NCBI RefSeq assembly: GCF_001723685.1 | Contig: NZ_MCBX01000018.1 | Span: 1-61,576 of the forward strand | DNA: 61,576 nucleotides | From: Candidatus Marithrix sp. Canyon 246 | GTDB taxonomy: Bacteria; Pseudomonadota; Gammaproteobacteria; Beggiatoales; Beggiatoaceae | Direction of reading: 5' to 3' | Shown here: positions 51,479 to 60,952 of the stretch, piece by piece | Layout: every line of letters starts with the position of its first letter | How positions within the stretch are numbered: position 1 is the stretch's first letter | Position numbers and translations under genes: made by a program | Notes under the pieces: model-generated | Databases searched by the model: none | Seen by the model: only the letters and a program-made list of their open reading frames with translations | What the model was told of the DNA's origin: nothing

Positions 51479-53548
51479 ATGTATAAAAACACAATCATTC
51501 CCCTTCTAAGCTTGTTATTATTAACAAGCTGTGACACTTGGAATAATCCTTATCCAAGTTCTTTAAATGGCAAAAATATTTTGTTTACTTCCTTTTCTGA
51601 ACGCCCTAAACATCTTGATCCTGTGCGTTCTTATAGTTCTAATGAATATACTTTCATCGCGCAGATTTATGAGCCGCCTTTGCAGTATGATTATTTAAAA
51701 CGCCCTTATACTCTCACGCCTCTCAGCGCAACTGAGGTGCCTAAACCACAATATTTTGATAAAAATGGTAATCAATTAGCTGATGATGTTGCTGTAGATC
51801 AAATTGATCATAGCGTCTATGAGATCAAAATTAAAAAAGGTATTCAATATCAACCACATCCTTGTTTTGTTGCTGAATATCAGACACTGTCTGAGTCGCA
51901 ATTATCAAATATTCATCAATTATCTGACTTTGAAAAAACTGCTAGTCGTGAATTAGTGGCTAGTGATTTTGTCTATCAAATTAAGCGGCTAGCTCATCCA
52001 AAGCTTCATTCTCCTATTTATGGATTAATGAGTGAATATATTGTTGGTTTAAAGGATTTGAGACAAAAACTTAAAAAAGATCAAAATATTGATCTCACTC
52101 AGCACTCCTTATCAGGAATCGAAATTGTAGATAAATATACTTATAAAATTAAAATTAAAGGTAAATATCAGCAATTTATTTATTGGTTAGCAATGCCGTT
52201 TTTTGCCGCTATGCCGCCTGAAGCTGTTAAGTTTTATGCGCAACAAGGTTTGATTAAGCGCAATATTAGTCTTGATTGGTATCCAGTTGGAACAGGTGCT
52301 TATATGTTGACGGTTAATAATCCTAACTATCAGATGGTATTAGAAAAAAATCCTAATTTTCATGGTGAAACTTATCCTTCAGAAGCTGGTGAAGATCTAC
52401 CTTTTATTGATAAAGCAATTTATAGCCTCGAAAAGGAATCGATTCCTTATTGGAATAAATTTTTACAAGGTTATTATGACGCATCAGGTATTTCCTCAGA
52501 GAATTTTGATCAAGTTGTAAGTATAGATAATGGTAATGCAACATTAAGTGATGACATGAAACAGAAAGGCATTCAATTAGTTACCAGTGTTCGTGCTAGC
52601 ACATATTATTTAGGATTTAATATGTTAGATCCAGTTTTGGGTAATAAAGGTGGTGAATCAGCGCGTAAACTTAGACAAGCAATTTCTATTGCTATAAATG
52701 TAGAAGAATATATTTCTATTTTCCTAAATGATCGTGGTATAGCGGCTCAAAGCCCTTTACCTCCGGGTATTTACGGTTATCGAGATGGTAAAGATGGAAT
52801 AAACCCTTATGTTTATGACTGGAAAAATGCTAAACCTGAACGTAAATCAATTGAAATAGCACGTCGTCTAGTTGCTGACGCTGGTTATCCAAATGGAATT
52901 GATGCAAAAACTGGCAAACCATTAGTATTGTATTTTGATTCCATGAGCGGCGGTGCTGATGATAAATCAAGATTAAATTGGTATCGCAAACAATTTAAGA
53001 AATTGAAAATTCAGTTAATTGTAAGGGCTACAGATTACAATCGCTTTCAAGACAAAATGAAAACTGGTAGTGCGCAAATATTTGGTTGGGGTTGGAATGC
53101 AGATTATCCTGATCCAGAAAATTTCCTATTTTTGCTTTATGGATCAAATGGAAAAACTAAATTTGGAGGAGAAAATGCTGCTAATTATCAAAATCCACGT
53201 TTTGATGCTTTGTTTGAACAAATGATAAATATGGATAATGGCGAAGCGCGACAAAAGATAATTGATGATATGATTGAAATACTTCGTTATGATGCGCCTT
53301 GGGTTTGGAATTATCATCCAATGGATTATAGTTTACTACATGAATATCTAACAAATTTCAAACCTAATGTGATGGCGAATAATACTTTAAAATATAAGCG
53401 TATTGATCCTGAAAAACGTGAACAATATCGTCAACAACATAATACACCAATTGTATTGCCTTTATGGTTATTATTGATTTTTATGGTTATTATTGTAATT
53501 CCAGCCGTTTTGTCATATCGAAAATCTGAACGTAAGGTGGTTAGTTAA
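51479..53548 (+). CDS. oligopeptide ABC transporter, solute-binding lipoprotein
   Basis: A 689-residue SBP_bac_5 protein. It starts with a lipoprotein signal (PLLSLLLLTSCDTW, Cys19 as lipid anchor). The family core follows: FSERPKHLDPVRSYSSNEYT, YKIKIKGKYQQFIYWLAMPF, WYPVGTGAYMLT, ARKLRQAISIAINVEEYISI, ARRLVADAGYPNGIDAKTGK and GWGWNADYPDPENF. Unusually, it ends with a membrane segment (VLPLWLLLIFMVIIVIPAVL) and a basic tail, so it is anchored at both ends. First gene of an operon with two permeases and a fused ATPase; a toxin-antitoxin pair lies between it and the first permease. A broken partial copy is at 47637-48300. Confidence 0.93.
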   Translation: MYKNTIIPLLSLLLLTSCDTWNNPYPSSLNGKNILFTSFSERPKHLDPVRSYSSNEYTFIAQIYEPPLQYDYLKRPYTLTPLSATEVPKPQYFDKNGNQLADDVAVDQIDHSVYEIKIKKGIQYQPHPCFVAEYQTLSESQLSNIHQLSDFEKTASRELVASDFVYQIKRLAHPKLHSPIYGLMSEYIVGLKDLRQKLKKDQNIDLTQHSLSGIEIVDKYTYKIKIKGKYQQFIYWLAMPFFAAMPPEAVKFYAQQGLIKRNISLDWYPVGTGAYMLTVNNPNYQMVLEKNPNFHGETYPSEAGEDLPFIDKAIYSLEKESIPYWNKFLQGYYDASGISSENFDQVVSIDNGNATLSDDMKQKGIQLVTSVRASTYYLGFNMLDPVLGNKGGESARKLRQAISIAINVEEYISIFLNDRGIAAQSPLPPGIYGYRDGKDGINPYVYDWKNAKPERKSIEIARRLVADAGYPNGIDAKTGKPLVLYFDSMSGGADDKSRLNWYRKQFKKLKIQLIVRATDYNRFQDKMKTGSAQIFGWGWNADYPDPENFLFLLYGSNGKTKFGGENAANYQNPRFDALFEQMINMDNGEARQKIIDDMIEILRYDAPWVWNYHPMDYSLLHEYLTNFKPNVMANNTLKYKRIDPEKREQYRQQHNTPIVLPLWLLLIFMVIIVIPAVLSYRKSERKVVS

Positions 53549-53561
53549 AAAAGGTGAATTT

Positions 53562-53783
53562 ATGCATCAAACAGCATTGAAATACGACGTTGAAATAAGA
53601 CAAAATGGGAAATTAGAATTATCAGTACCATTCCAAGTTGGCACATATATCACGGTTTTTGTGATTTCAGAACCAGAAGTAATTGATAATTTTGATGATA
53701 TTTTAGCTGCTACAAATAGTAGCCTTGACTTTTGGGATAACCATTTTGATGATGAGGATTGGAATTATGTACCAACAAGGTGA
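53562..53783 (+). CDS. probable antitoxin of the MazF/PemK pair
   Basis: A 73-residue protein. A short beta N-terminus (YDVEIRQNGKLELSVPFQVG) is followed by a very acidic tail (NFDDILAATNSSLDFWDNHF, DDEDWNYV), typical of the disordered toxin-neutralising end of type II antitoxins. It starts 13 bases after the binding-protein gene and overlaps the toxin start by 17 bases, the classic order. The family name was not recognised; the call rests on the downstream MazF-like toxin and on layout. Confidence 0.7.
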   Translation: MHQTALKYDVEIRQNGKLELSVPFQVGTYITVFVISEPEVIDNFDDILAATNSSLDFWDNHFDDEDWNYVPTR

Positions 53784-54051
53784 TATTGTCTTAATTCCAG
53801 TTCCATTCACTGATTTATCGTCACAACGGAGACGCCCAGTGATTATTATTTCTAACCAAAGCTATAACCAAAAAACAAAAGACATTGTTGTTGTAGCGAT
53901 GACATCTAATCCAGTCGAGGTTGATTACAGTTTTACTATTACCTCATCTGACTTAATAAAAGGGCAGTTAAATCGACCAGGTAAAGTGCGTGTAGATAAA
54001 ATCTATACCTTATCACAAGATATTATAGTATCTAAATTTTGGACAGGTTAA
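53767..54051 (+). CDS. mazF: MazF/PemK-family toxin with C-terminal frameshift
   Basis: A 94-residue mRNA interferase-like protein: YQQGDIVLIPVPFTDLSSQR RRPVIIIS is the N-terminal strand-loop of MazF, followed by DIVVVAMTSNPVEVDYSFTI with the Thr-Ser active-site region and GKVRVDKIYTLSQDIIVSKF. The start at 53767 is taken because the family begins there. After VSKF the frame goes WTG and stop. One base away, at the TTTT at 54037-54040, the reading continues as FGQVNNNIINKIRNLLLDLT to a stop that overlaps the permease ATG at 54115. So a one-base insertion has clipped the last helix; loss of function is possible but unproven. Confidence 0.85.
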   Translation: MYQQGDIVLIPVPFTDLSSQRRRPVIIISNQSYNQKTKDIVVVAMTSNPVEVDYSFTITSSDLIKGQLNRPGKVRVDKIYTLSQDIIVSKFWTG

Positions 54052-54114
54052 TAATAATATTATTAATAAGATTCGCAATCTGTTACTCGATTTAACAAAT
54101 GGAGAAAAAACTTA

Positions 54115-55074
54115 ATGTTTAATTACATTCTAAGAAGATTGGCTTATAGTATTCCTATACTTTTAGGAGTCAATATAATAACTTTTGTCTTGTTCTTTAT
54201 GGTGAATACGCCTGATGATATGGCGCGTGTTCATTTAGGTGATAAGAATGTTACCGAAGAGCAAGTTGAACAATGGAAACATGAGCGCGGTTATGATTTA
54301 CCTTTATTTTTCAATACTGATATAACTGAAACTATTTTTTATCAAAAATCAGTACCTCTGTTTTTGTTCCAATTTGGAAATTCTGATCAAGGGCGTAATA
54401 TTAACCATGATATTAGTCAGCGTATGTGGCCAAGTTTGGCTTTAGCAGTGCCTACTATGATTGTTGGCTTGTTGATAAATATTAGTTTAGCACTGTTATT
54501 GATCTTTTTTCGTGGTACTTATCTTGATACCACTGGTGTTGTGATTGCAGTTATGTTGATGTCTATTTCTGGTATGTTTTATATTATTGGTGGACAATTT
54601 TTGATGAGCAAATTATGGCATTTAGTACCAATTTCTGGTTATGCTTATAGTTTCGATGCGTGGCGATTTTTAATCTTGCCAATTGTAATTGGCGTAATTA
54701 GTGGTATTGGTACAGGAACTCGTTGGTATCGCAGCATTTTCTTTGAAGAAATCAATAAAGACTATGTCAGAACAGCACGCGCTAAAGGCTTATCAGAATT
54801 CAAAGTATTATTTACTCATGTATTACACAATGCCATGATTCCAATATTAACAGGTGTAGTAGTTGTAATTCCAACACTATTTATGGGAAGTTTAATTATG
54901 GAAACATTTTTCGCGATTCCGGGGCTTGGTAGTTATACCATAGATGCAATTCAAGCACAAGATTTTGCGATAGTTCGTTCAATGGTATTTTTAGGTTCAG
55001 TATTATATATAATTGGATTAATTTTAACTGATATATCCTATACATGGGTTGATCCAAGAGTGAGATTGTCATAA
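54115..55074 (+). CDS. oligopeptide ABC transporter permease (OppB type)
   Basis: A 319-residue inner membrane protein with six predicted segments. The N-terminus FNYILRRLAYSIPILLGVNI ITFVLFFMV is the OppB/DppB signature, and the EAA loop that contacts the ATPase is in YVRTARAKGLSEFKVLFTHV. Family members have a periplasmic loop between the first two segments; here it is extended (residues about 40-110). Its ATG overlaps the ancestral toxin stop. It ends sharing one base with the next gene's start (ATAATGG), so the permeases are coupled. Confidence 0.93.
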   Translation: MFNYILRRLAYSIPILLGVNIITFVLFFMVNTPDDMARVHLGDKNVTEEQVEQWKHERGYDLPLFFNTDITETIFYQKSVPLFLFQFGNSDQGRNINHDISQRMWPSLALAVPTMIVGLLINISLALLLIFFRGTYLDTTGVVIAVMLMSISGMFYIIGGQFLMSKLWHLVPISGYAYSFDAWRFLILPIVIGVISGIGTGTRWYRSIFFEEINKDYVRTARAKGLSEFKVLFTHVLHNAMIPILTGVVVVIPTLFMGSLIMETFFAIPGLGSYTIDAIQAQDFAIVRSMVFLGSVLYIIGLILTDISYTWVDPRVRLS

Positions 55075-56438
55075 TGGGTGATATTAAAATAGTTGTACTT
55101 TGGACAGATAGTTTATTGTTCCTCTTGCTTGGTTTAGCACTATTTAGTGTGTTTCATATTTTAAAAAGTCCTTATTTAAGAAATACTTGGTACCAAGTGT
55201 TTCGCAGCAGACTCAGTATGTCGGCTTTTGTGGTATTGAGTTTTTATATTGCTGTGGGTTTTTTAGATAGTTTGCATTTTAGAACCGCTTTGCCCGCTTC
55301 GACGCAGTCGTCTGAAACTCATTATTCAGTTGAGGTTTATAGTGTTTTAGATGTCCTTTTTAGTTCTGTTCGTGAAAATCAGGAAAAAACTTATTCGGCT
55401 CCTTTTGCTACTACTCAGTTGAACAAGGAAAATATTGAGCAGCCAGATGGTACTTTTAAACGTGAATATCCGCGTTTAGAATATGCTGGTAGTCATTTAA
55501 AAGCTGATCTTAGTGATAAAACTTCAGATATTCTATATCGTAGTTTTATTGCAATTTTATGGGCAGTTTTCATTTGGGGAATTATTGTTATTATTGTCAG
55601 AGCTAAGGTAAATAAAAATAGTGATATTCCTTGGAATGTAGCCTTAATTACTGCTGGTATTTTGATATTGTGTATTAGTTGGTTTATACAAATGTCAAAT
55701 GGCTATCATGTATTTGGTACTGATAAAGTTGGTGATGATGTTTTATATCAAGTGGTTAAAAGTATTAGAACCGGTTTAATTATAGGTACTGTTACAACGC
55801 TGATTATGCTGCCTTTAGCAATAATGCTTGGTATTATGGCTGGTTATTTTCGCGGTTGGGTTGATGATATTATTCAATACTTATATACCACTTTAAATTC
55901 AATACCCAGCATACTATTAATTGCTGCCGCTATTTTAACTTTAAATGTTTATATAGATGGTCATGCTGATTTATTCCAGACTGAAGCTCAACGGGCTGAT
56001 ATGAGGTTGTTATTTCTTTGTATGATATTAGGAATAACCAGTTGGACTGGTTTATGTCGCTTATTACGAGCTGAAACTTTAAAATTGCGTGAATTAGGTT
56101 ATGTTCAAGCAGCACAAGTATTTGGGGTTAGCAAGTTACAAATTATTAAACGCCATTTATTGCCTAATTTAATGCACATTGTATTAATTTCAATCGTCAT
56201 TGATTTTAGTATTTTAGTGTTAGCAGAAGCAGTTCTGTCATATTTAGGCATTGGTGTTGATCCTAGTACTTCTAGTTGGGGTAATATGATTAATGCTGCA
56301 AGGCTAGAATTGGCGCGTGAACCAGTGGTATGGTGGTCACTTGCGGCGGCATTTATTTTTATGTTTGTTTTAGTTTTAGCGGCTAATTTATTTTCTGACG
56401 CTGTTCGTAAAGCTTTTGATCCTAGGGGCAATTCATGA
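55074..56438 (+). CDS. oligopeptide ABC transporter permease (OppC type), N-terminally extended
   Basis: A 454-residue inner membrane protein. The C-terminal half is the usual OppC permease: TGLIIGTVTTLIMLPLAIML, LNSIPSILLIAAAILTLNVY, and the EAA loop GYVQAAQVFGVSKLQIIKRH. The end AVRKAFDPRG is also standard. The N-terminal 200 residues add two or three more membrane segments and a periplasmic loop (SVEVYSVLDVLFSSVRENQE ... YPRLEYAGSHLKADL), making it about 150 residues longer than typical OppC. Starts on the last base of the OppB-type gene and overlaps the ATPase gene by 4 bases. Confidence 0.92.
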   Translation: MGDIKIVVLWTDSLLFLLLGLALFSVFHILKSPYLRNTWYQVFRSRLSMSAFVVLSFYIAVGFLDSLHFRTALPASTQSSETHYSVEVYSVLDVLFSSVRENQEKTYSAPFATTQLNKENIEQPDGTFKREYPRLEYAGSHLKADLSDKTSDILYRSFIAILWAVFIWGIIVIIVRAKVNKNSDIPWNVALITAGILILCISWFIQMSNGYHVFGTDKVGDDVLYQVVKSIRTGLIIGTVTTLIMLPLAIMLGIMAGYFRGWVDDIIQYLYTTLNSIPSILLIAAAILTLNVYIDGHADLFQTEAQRADMRLLFLCMILGITSWTGLCRLLRAETLKLRELGYVQAAQVFGVSKLQIIKRHLLPNLMHIVLISIVIDFSILVLAEAVLSYLGIGVDPSTSSWGNMINAARLELAREPVVWWSLAAAFIFMFVLVLAANLFSDAVRKAFDPRGNS

Positions 56439-57988
56439 TAAAAAAATTACTTAAAGTTGAAAATTTATCGGTTCGTTTTGCTGATGAACAAGTCGTTAAA
56501 AATATCAATTTTCATATCAATCAGGGAGAAGTTTTTGCTCTGGTTGGAGAATCTGGTAGCGGTAAATCTGTCTCTGCCTTGTCAATTTTAAGATTATTGC
56601 CCGAAGCGGCAGCAATTGATTCTGGTAATGTCTATTTTGGCAAACAGAATATTTTTTCGTTCTCAGAACGACAAATGAGAACTATTCGTGGTTTAGGTAT
56701 TTCAATGATATTTCAAGAACCTATGACCAGCTTAAACCCTGTTCATACGGTTGAACAACAGATCATTGAAATCTTAAATTTACATACTGATTTATCAGCC
56801 CAAGCGGCTAAGGATCGTGTAATTGAATTGCTCAAATTGGTAGAATTAACTCCAAAACTTATAAGCCAATATCCACATCAACTTTCCGGTGGTATGAAGC
56901 AACGAGTGATGATTGCGATGGCTTTAGCTTGCAATCCTAAATTATTGATAGCCGATGAACCAACAACTGCGCTTGATGTCACAGTTCAAATGCAAATTTT
57001 GGGCTTACTGAAGAATTTACAACAACAGCAAAACTTAGCAATTCTGTTGATTACTCATGATTTAAGCGTTGTAGCCAAAATGGCTGATCGAGTTGCGGTG
57101 ATGCGTGATGGAGAAATTTTAGAACAAGCAACAGCGGCAGAATTTTTTAAAGCACCTAAACATGAATATAGCCAAACTCTGCTGAACGCTGTTTTAACCA
57201 AGCGCAAACAAGTAGAATCTGATCCAAATTCAGCGGCTTTATTGAAAGTTAAAAACTTGAAAGTCTATTTTCCAATACATAAAGGGCTATTTCGCCGTGT
57301 AGTAGATCATATTAAAGCGGTTGACGATATTTCATTAGAAATTGAAGCTGGTAAAACCTTGGCTGTAGTTGGAGAATCAGGCAGCGGCAAAACCACAATA
57401 GCACATACGATAGTAAAACTATTAAAACCTACAGATGGTAAAATAATATTTGATGGTAAAGATCGTGGAGATATACAAATAATTTTCCAAGATCCTTATG
57501 CCTCCTTAAATCCGCGCATGAGAATTGGCGATATTATTGAAGAAGGTATGCAAGCCTTAAAGGTTGGTAATAATAAAATTGAGCGGCAACAACAAATAAA
57601 TGAACTACTAAAAAAAGTAGGTTTAACAACAGAAATGAAAGCGCGTTTTCCACATGAATTTTCTGGTGGGCAACGTCAACGTATAGCAATAGCACGAGCC
57701 TTAGCAGTAAAACCAAAGCTAATAATCTGCGACGAACCAACAAGTGCATTAGATGTATCAGTACGTTCACAAATACTAGATTTATTGACACAACTACAAC
57801 GCGACGAAGGCTTAACATATTTAGTAATTACCCATGACATGTCAGTAGTTGGCAACTTTGCGGATAGAGTTGCAGTTATGTACCAAGGCAAGATCGTAGA
57901 ACATGGCACAGTTACAGAAGTATTTGATAATCCTAAACAAAAATATACACAGACATTGTTGAGTTCAGTTTTGACTATGCCATCTTAA
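56435..57988 (+). CDS. oligopeptide ABC transporter, fused double ATP-binding protein (OppD-OppF type)
   Basis: A 517-residue protein with two ABC domains in one chain. First: Walker [12 protein letters not shown], signature LSGGMKQRV, Walker [15 protein letters not shown]. Second, from about residue 265: Walker [13 protein letters not shown], signature FSGGQRQRI, Walker [15 protein letters not shown]. Both ends carry the Opp/Dpp C-terminal stretch ([22 protein letters not shown]). All catalytic residues appear present in both halves. Overlaps the second permease by 4 bases and closes the operon. Confidence 0.95.
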   Translation: MIKKLLKVENLSVRFADEQVVKNINFHINQGEVFALVGESGSGKSVSALSILRLLPEAAAIDSGNVYFGKQNIFSFSERQMRTIRGLGISMIFQEPMTSLNPVHTVEQQIIEILNLHTDLSAQAAKDRVIELLKLVELTPKLISQYPHQLSGGMKQRVMIAMALACNPKLLIADEPTTALDVTVQMQILGLLKNLQQQQNLAILLITHDLSVVAKMADRVAVMRDGEILEQATAAEFFKAPKHEYSQTLLNAVLTKRKQVESDPNSAALLKVKNLKVYFPIHKGLFRRVVDHIKAVDDISLEIEAGKTLAVVGESGSGKTTIAHTIVKLLKPTDGKIIFDGKDRGDIQIIFQDPYASLNPRMRIGDIIEEGMQALKVGNNKIERQQQINELLKKVGLTTEMKARFPHEFSGGQRQRIAIARALAVKPKLIICDEPTSALDVSVRSQILDLLTQLQRDEGLTYLVITHDMSVVGNFADRVAVMYQGKIVEHGTVTEVFDNPKQKYTQTLLSSVLTMPS

Positions 57989-58000
57989 AAATTATGGTAG

Positions 58001-58022
58001 GGGCAATCCTTTATGGTTGCCC
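58001..58022. terminator. hairpin after the transporter operon
   Basis: GGGCAACCC-like arms (GGGCAATCC ... GGTTGCCC) starting 13 bases after the ATPase stop, followed by AAATTGTTTTTA. It may end the operon and the convergent fic remnant; also resembles a dispersed repeat. Confidence 0.5.
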
Positions 58023-58047
58023 AAATTGTTTTTAACAGCTATAAAAA

Positions 58048-59090
58048 TTAAAACACCAACTCATAATAAACCCCACGCCCACTACCAAATTTTTTCATAA
58101 CAGCCTTTTCTACCAAATCAGCTAAATCACGACTAGCGGTAATGCGTGTAGTTTTTGCAATTCCAGTATATTTACGAACTCTCATGCCACCTTCAAAATT
58201 ATCAGGCAAAGCTAAAAGCATCTTCTTTATAACCTTTTTTTGCCGTTCATTAAGCTTTGTATCTCGATGTTTATCCCAAAATTTGGCTTTTTTCTGAATA
58301 GATTCAAGTTTAACTAATGTTTCATCTATACAAGCATCAAGCAGAGATACAAACCACTCTATCCAAGCAGTTATATCTAAATCTATCTGCTTACAGACGC
58401 TATCAAGCACACTATAGTACTGTTTTCGTCTGTTATGTATTATAGTTGATATAGAATAAAAGTTAGCATTAGTCAAACTAGCAGATGCCAATACAAAATC
58501 AGTAATAGCTCTCGCGATTCGCCCATTGCCATCATCAAAAGGGTGAATCAGAACAAACCAAAGATGCGCTATAGATGCTTTATAAAATATATTTTTTTCA
58601 TTGTTACTATTTAACCATATTAAAAACTCACTCATTAGTTCTTCAATTTGTTTTGAAGGAGGAGCTATATAATGAATTTTTTCTCTGCCCCAAGCTCCAG
58701 AGACTATTTTCATATCCTCTTTACCACTACGATACTCTCCCATAGGAAACAGTGCTTTATGCCAACGACAAAGTCGTTCTTTAGTCAATGGCTGTTTTGC
58801 ATTCTGTTTCGCATCTATTGTGATTTCAACAATTGCATCACTCTGCACTGTAGTCTTCTAATCCAAGTTTTAAAATTTTATTGATAGATGAATGAACTGA
58901 AGAGCGTTGTAATATTTCACCTTCAATAGCTGAAGTTGCTATGGCTTCACTAGAAAGTATATCTATAAATAGTGCTTTAGTATCATCACTACTTATAAAT
59001 TTTTCAATCGCATTTAATTGACCAAACTTATAGTTGATACGTTTTTGCAATTTAAATGTATCATGGCATAAACTAAAACAACTCAATATC
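58048..59090 (-). pseudogene. Fic-family AMP-transferase gene, truncated and frameshifted
   Basis: Reading leftwards: an N-terminal piece with the inhibitory-helix motif TSAIEGEILQRSSVHSSINK, then a frame change at about 58850, then TVQSDAIVEITIDAKQNAKQ, SGAWGREKIHYIAPPSK and the Fic core HPFDDGNGRIARAI, followed by a winged-helix C-terminus (RKYTGIAKTTRITASRDLAD). The catalytic motif is complete, but the DUF4172-like start of the protein is missing where the gene meets the end of the AAA ATPase gene, and one base is gained or lost between the inhibitory helix and the core. The C-terminal 266 residues remain open from 58848, without the inhibitory helix. Confidence 0.8.
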
Positions 59091-60803
59091 CTCAGCCATT
59101 GCAATTCCAAGCGTCTTACACTTCCCAATAGCCTCATCAGTAAAACCACCCAAAGATAAAAAGCCTGATAAAATCACATGATCTGAATTTAATCCTTTAT
59201 AAACCTCAACTTTTTCTTGAAAGTCATCTATAATCTTACCAGCAGTTTTAGCTTTAGTTTTCTTAACTTCAACTAATACAATGCGCCCACAATCTGAAAT
59301 AGCAGCAATATCAACTTCCATCACCTTGCCATCTTGACGCTGAAATTGAATTCGTTCTTTCACTTCAATAATGTTTAAAACTGTATTATCAGTTACATTT
59401 GCAAAAAATTCAGACAGTGCAAAACGCTTTTTGCTTCTAAAAGCAGTGGCTAATTGAGATTCAGCTAATTTGCCAGATAAATAATTAACCTTGCCTTGTA
59501 AGCGTTTATTTTCAGCAACTAGTTTATCGGTAAAGTCTTGTTTTAAATCAGGCACAATTCCAAGAATTTGTTCTTGAAAGCGATTTTTAATAATTAAATT
59601 AAGTGTACCATCTTTTAATGCTTTAAATTGATAGTCTGAAGTTCCTCTTTGTATAATTTCAGCATTAGATAGGATAATTAATTGTCGATAAATATCATCT
59701 ACATCCAAAGCCAGTTTCATTTCCCTTTTTAACTGAATTGGATTCCAAAAACGCTTATGGTATTTGTATAACCAAAGTAATATATTTTTAGCATTTTTAT
59801 CATTTACTTGATCTAAGGTTAATACTAAATATTCATTCCAAGTCATTGACATTTCAGAATCTCTATCTGAAAATTCATAATTAACTGTATCAATTACTCC
59901 TTTACGAGTAGTTAAATCTTTGTTCTGATAGTCACTTTGAATTACACAATAAATAACAAATGGATCAGACATGCACAATTCATTAATTTCTATGGCGGTT
60001 TTATTATTGATAGCTTGATTATAAAAAACTGCATATTTATAAACTGCTTGTAAGCCAGCTTCTTTAGTAAGATAAGGAGACATACGTGTTATTTTTAGTC
60101 GCCCAGCTTCTAAGTATTTATTAATAACCTGAATTAACCAAGCTACGTAGGAGCCAGTTACTAACATTGGTGCTAATTTTGATTCTGATAGAGAATGGTA
60201 ACTGCCTGCTAGAGTTTCATCTGGTTCACCTTTGCATTGTTCATCTCGATAAACATATTTAGTAATGTTTTGAAATTCATCTAAAATTACTAAAAAATTA
60301 ATATCAAGAACCGCAGCATAACGATGTGGTGCTTCACAAGCTGTATCCCACATTAAATTAAAATTACCTCGTTCCATATCTTTTAATAAAGAATCAACAT
60401 CATCAACTAAAGGCTTTATAGATTTTGTGATACCGTACAGATTAATTTCTTCTAAAGACAGTGGTTTATTAACCAAGTTAATTTGTCTTTCCAAAAAAGA
60501 GATATATTGTGAAGCAAAAGCCCGGTAATATTTAATAGCCAAATCTGGAAACCAAATTTTATTTTCAGCAAAGTCAAAATAAAATGGTATAAGCTTTCCA
60601 TTAGCACTCCAAAGTTGATTGAAGATGCGTTGTACAAACACAGTTTTTCCGCTTTTTCGGCGGGCTAGAATTACTTTGGATTTGGATAGTTTTTTTGGGA
60701 TGTTGGCTATCCAGTTATTAAATAGCTCAAATTCTTGTTCTCGCCCTACTAATAAGTTGGGTTCACCGATTTTTTCGGCTAGGGGGTATTGGATTAGGTT
60801 CAT
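59073..60803 (-). CDS. AAA-like ATPase with C-terminal PD-(D/E)xK-like domain
   Basis: A 576-residue cytosolic protein of the archaeal-ATPase/AAA_14 kind. It starts NLLVGREQEFELFNNWI, with Walker A in ILARRKSGKTVFVQR (about residue 50), Walker B in NFLVILDEFQNIT (about 180), and a winged-helix region. A coiled stretch (LVAENKRLQGKVNYLSGKLA) leads to a C-terminal domain with GKVMEVDIAAISDCGRIVLV EVKK, the D...E-x-K nuclease pattern. It has the same layout as the ATPase at 22274-23860 but is a different subgroup. Role unknown; such genes are common in mobile islands. Its end overlaps the fic remnant. Confidence 0.82.
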   Translation of the reverse strand: MNLIQYPLAEKIGEPNLLVGREQEFELFNNWIANIPKKLSKSKVILARRKSGKTVFVQRIFNQLWSANGKLIPFYFDFAENKIWFPDLAIKYYRAFASQYISFLERQINLVNKPLSLEEINLYGITKSIKPLVDDVDSLLKDMERGNFNLMWDTACEAPHRYAAVLDINFLVILDEFQNITKYVYRDEQCKGEPDETLAGSYHSLSESKLAPMLVTGSYVAWLIQVINKYLEAGRLKITRMSPYLTKEAGLQAVYKYAVFYNQAINNKTAIEINELCMSDPFVIYCVIQSDYQNKDLTTRKGVIDTVNYEFSDRDSEMSMTWNEYLVLTLDQVNDKNAKNILLWLYKYHKRFWNPIQLKREMKLALDVDDIYRQLIILSNAEIIQRGTSDYQFKALKDGTLNLIIKNRFQEQILGIVPDLKQDFTDKLVAENKRLQGKVNYLSGKLAESQLATAFRSKKRFALSEFFANVTDNTVLNIIEVKERIQFQRQDGKVMEVDIAAISDCGRIVLVEVKKTKAKTAGKIIDDFQEKVEVYKGLNSDHVILSGFLSLGGFTDEAIGKCKTLGIAMAEDIELF

Positions 60804-60952
60804 AATTTACAGAAATAAAGTAACTTTTATATTCAAGCTATTGATTTTATTAGATGGCAGTTTAAGTTTCCAAGATATTTTTTTTCAACTTGTATTTGTT
60901 CTTGGGTTAGAAATGTGTTTATAATATAGTTTTACATTATAAAAAAAGTATT

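Noticed and set aside
57534-57909. Two open stretches antisense to the fused ABC ATPase
   Set aside because: They lie over the second ATP-binding domain, whose motifs are all conserved; no independent evidence.
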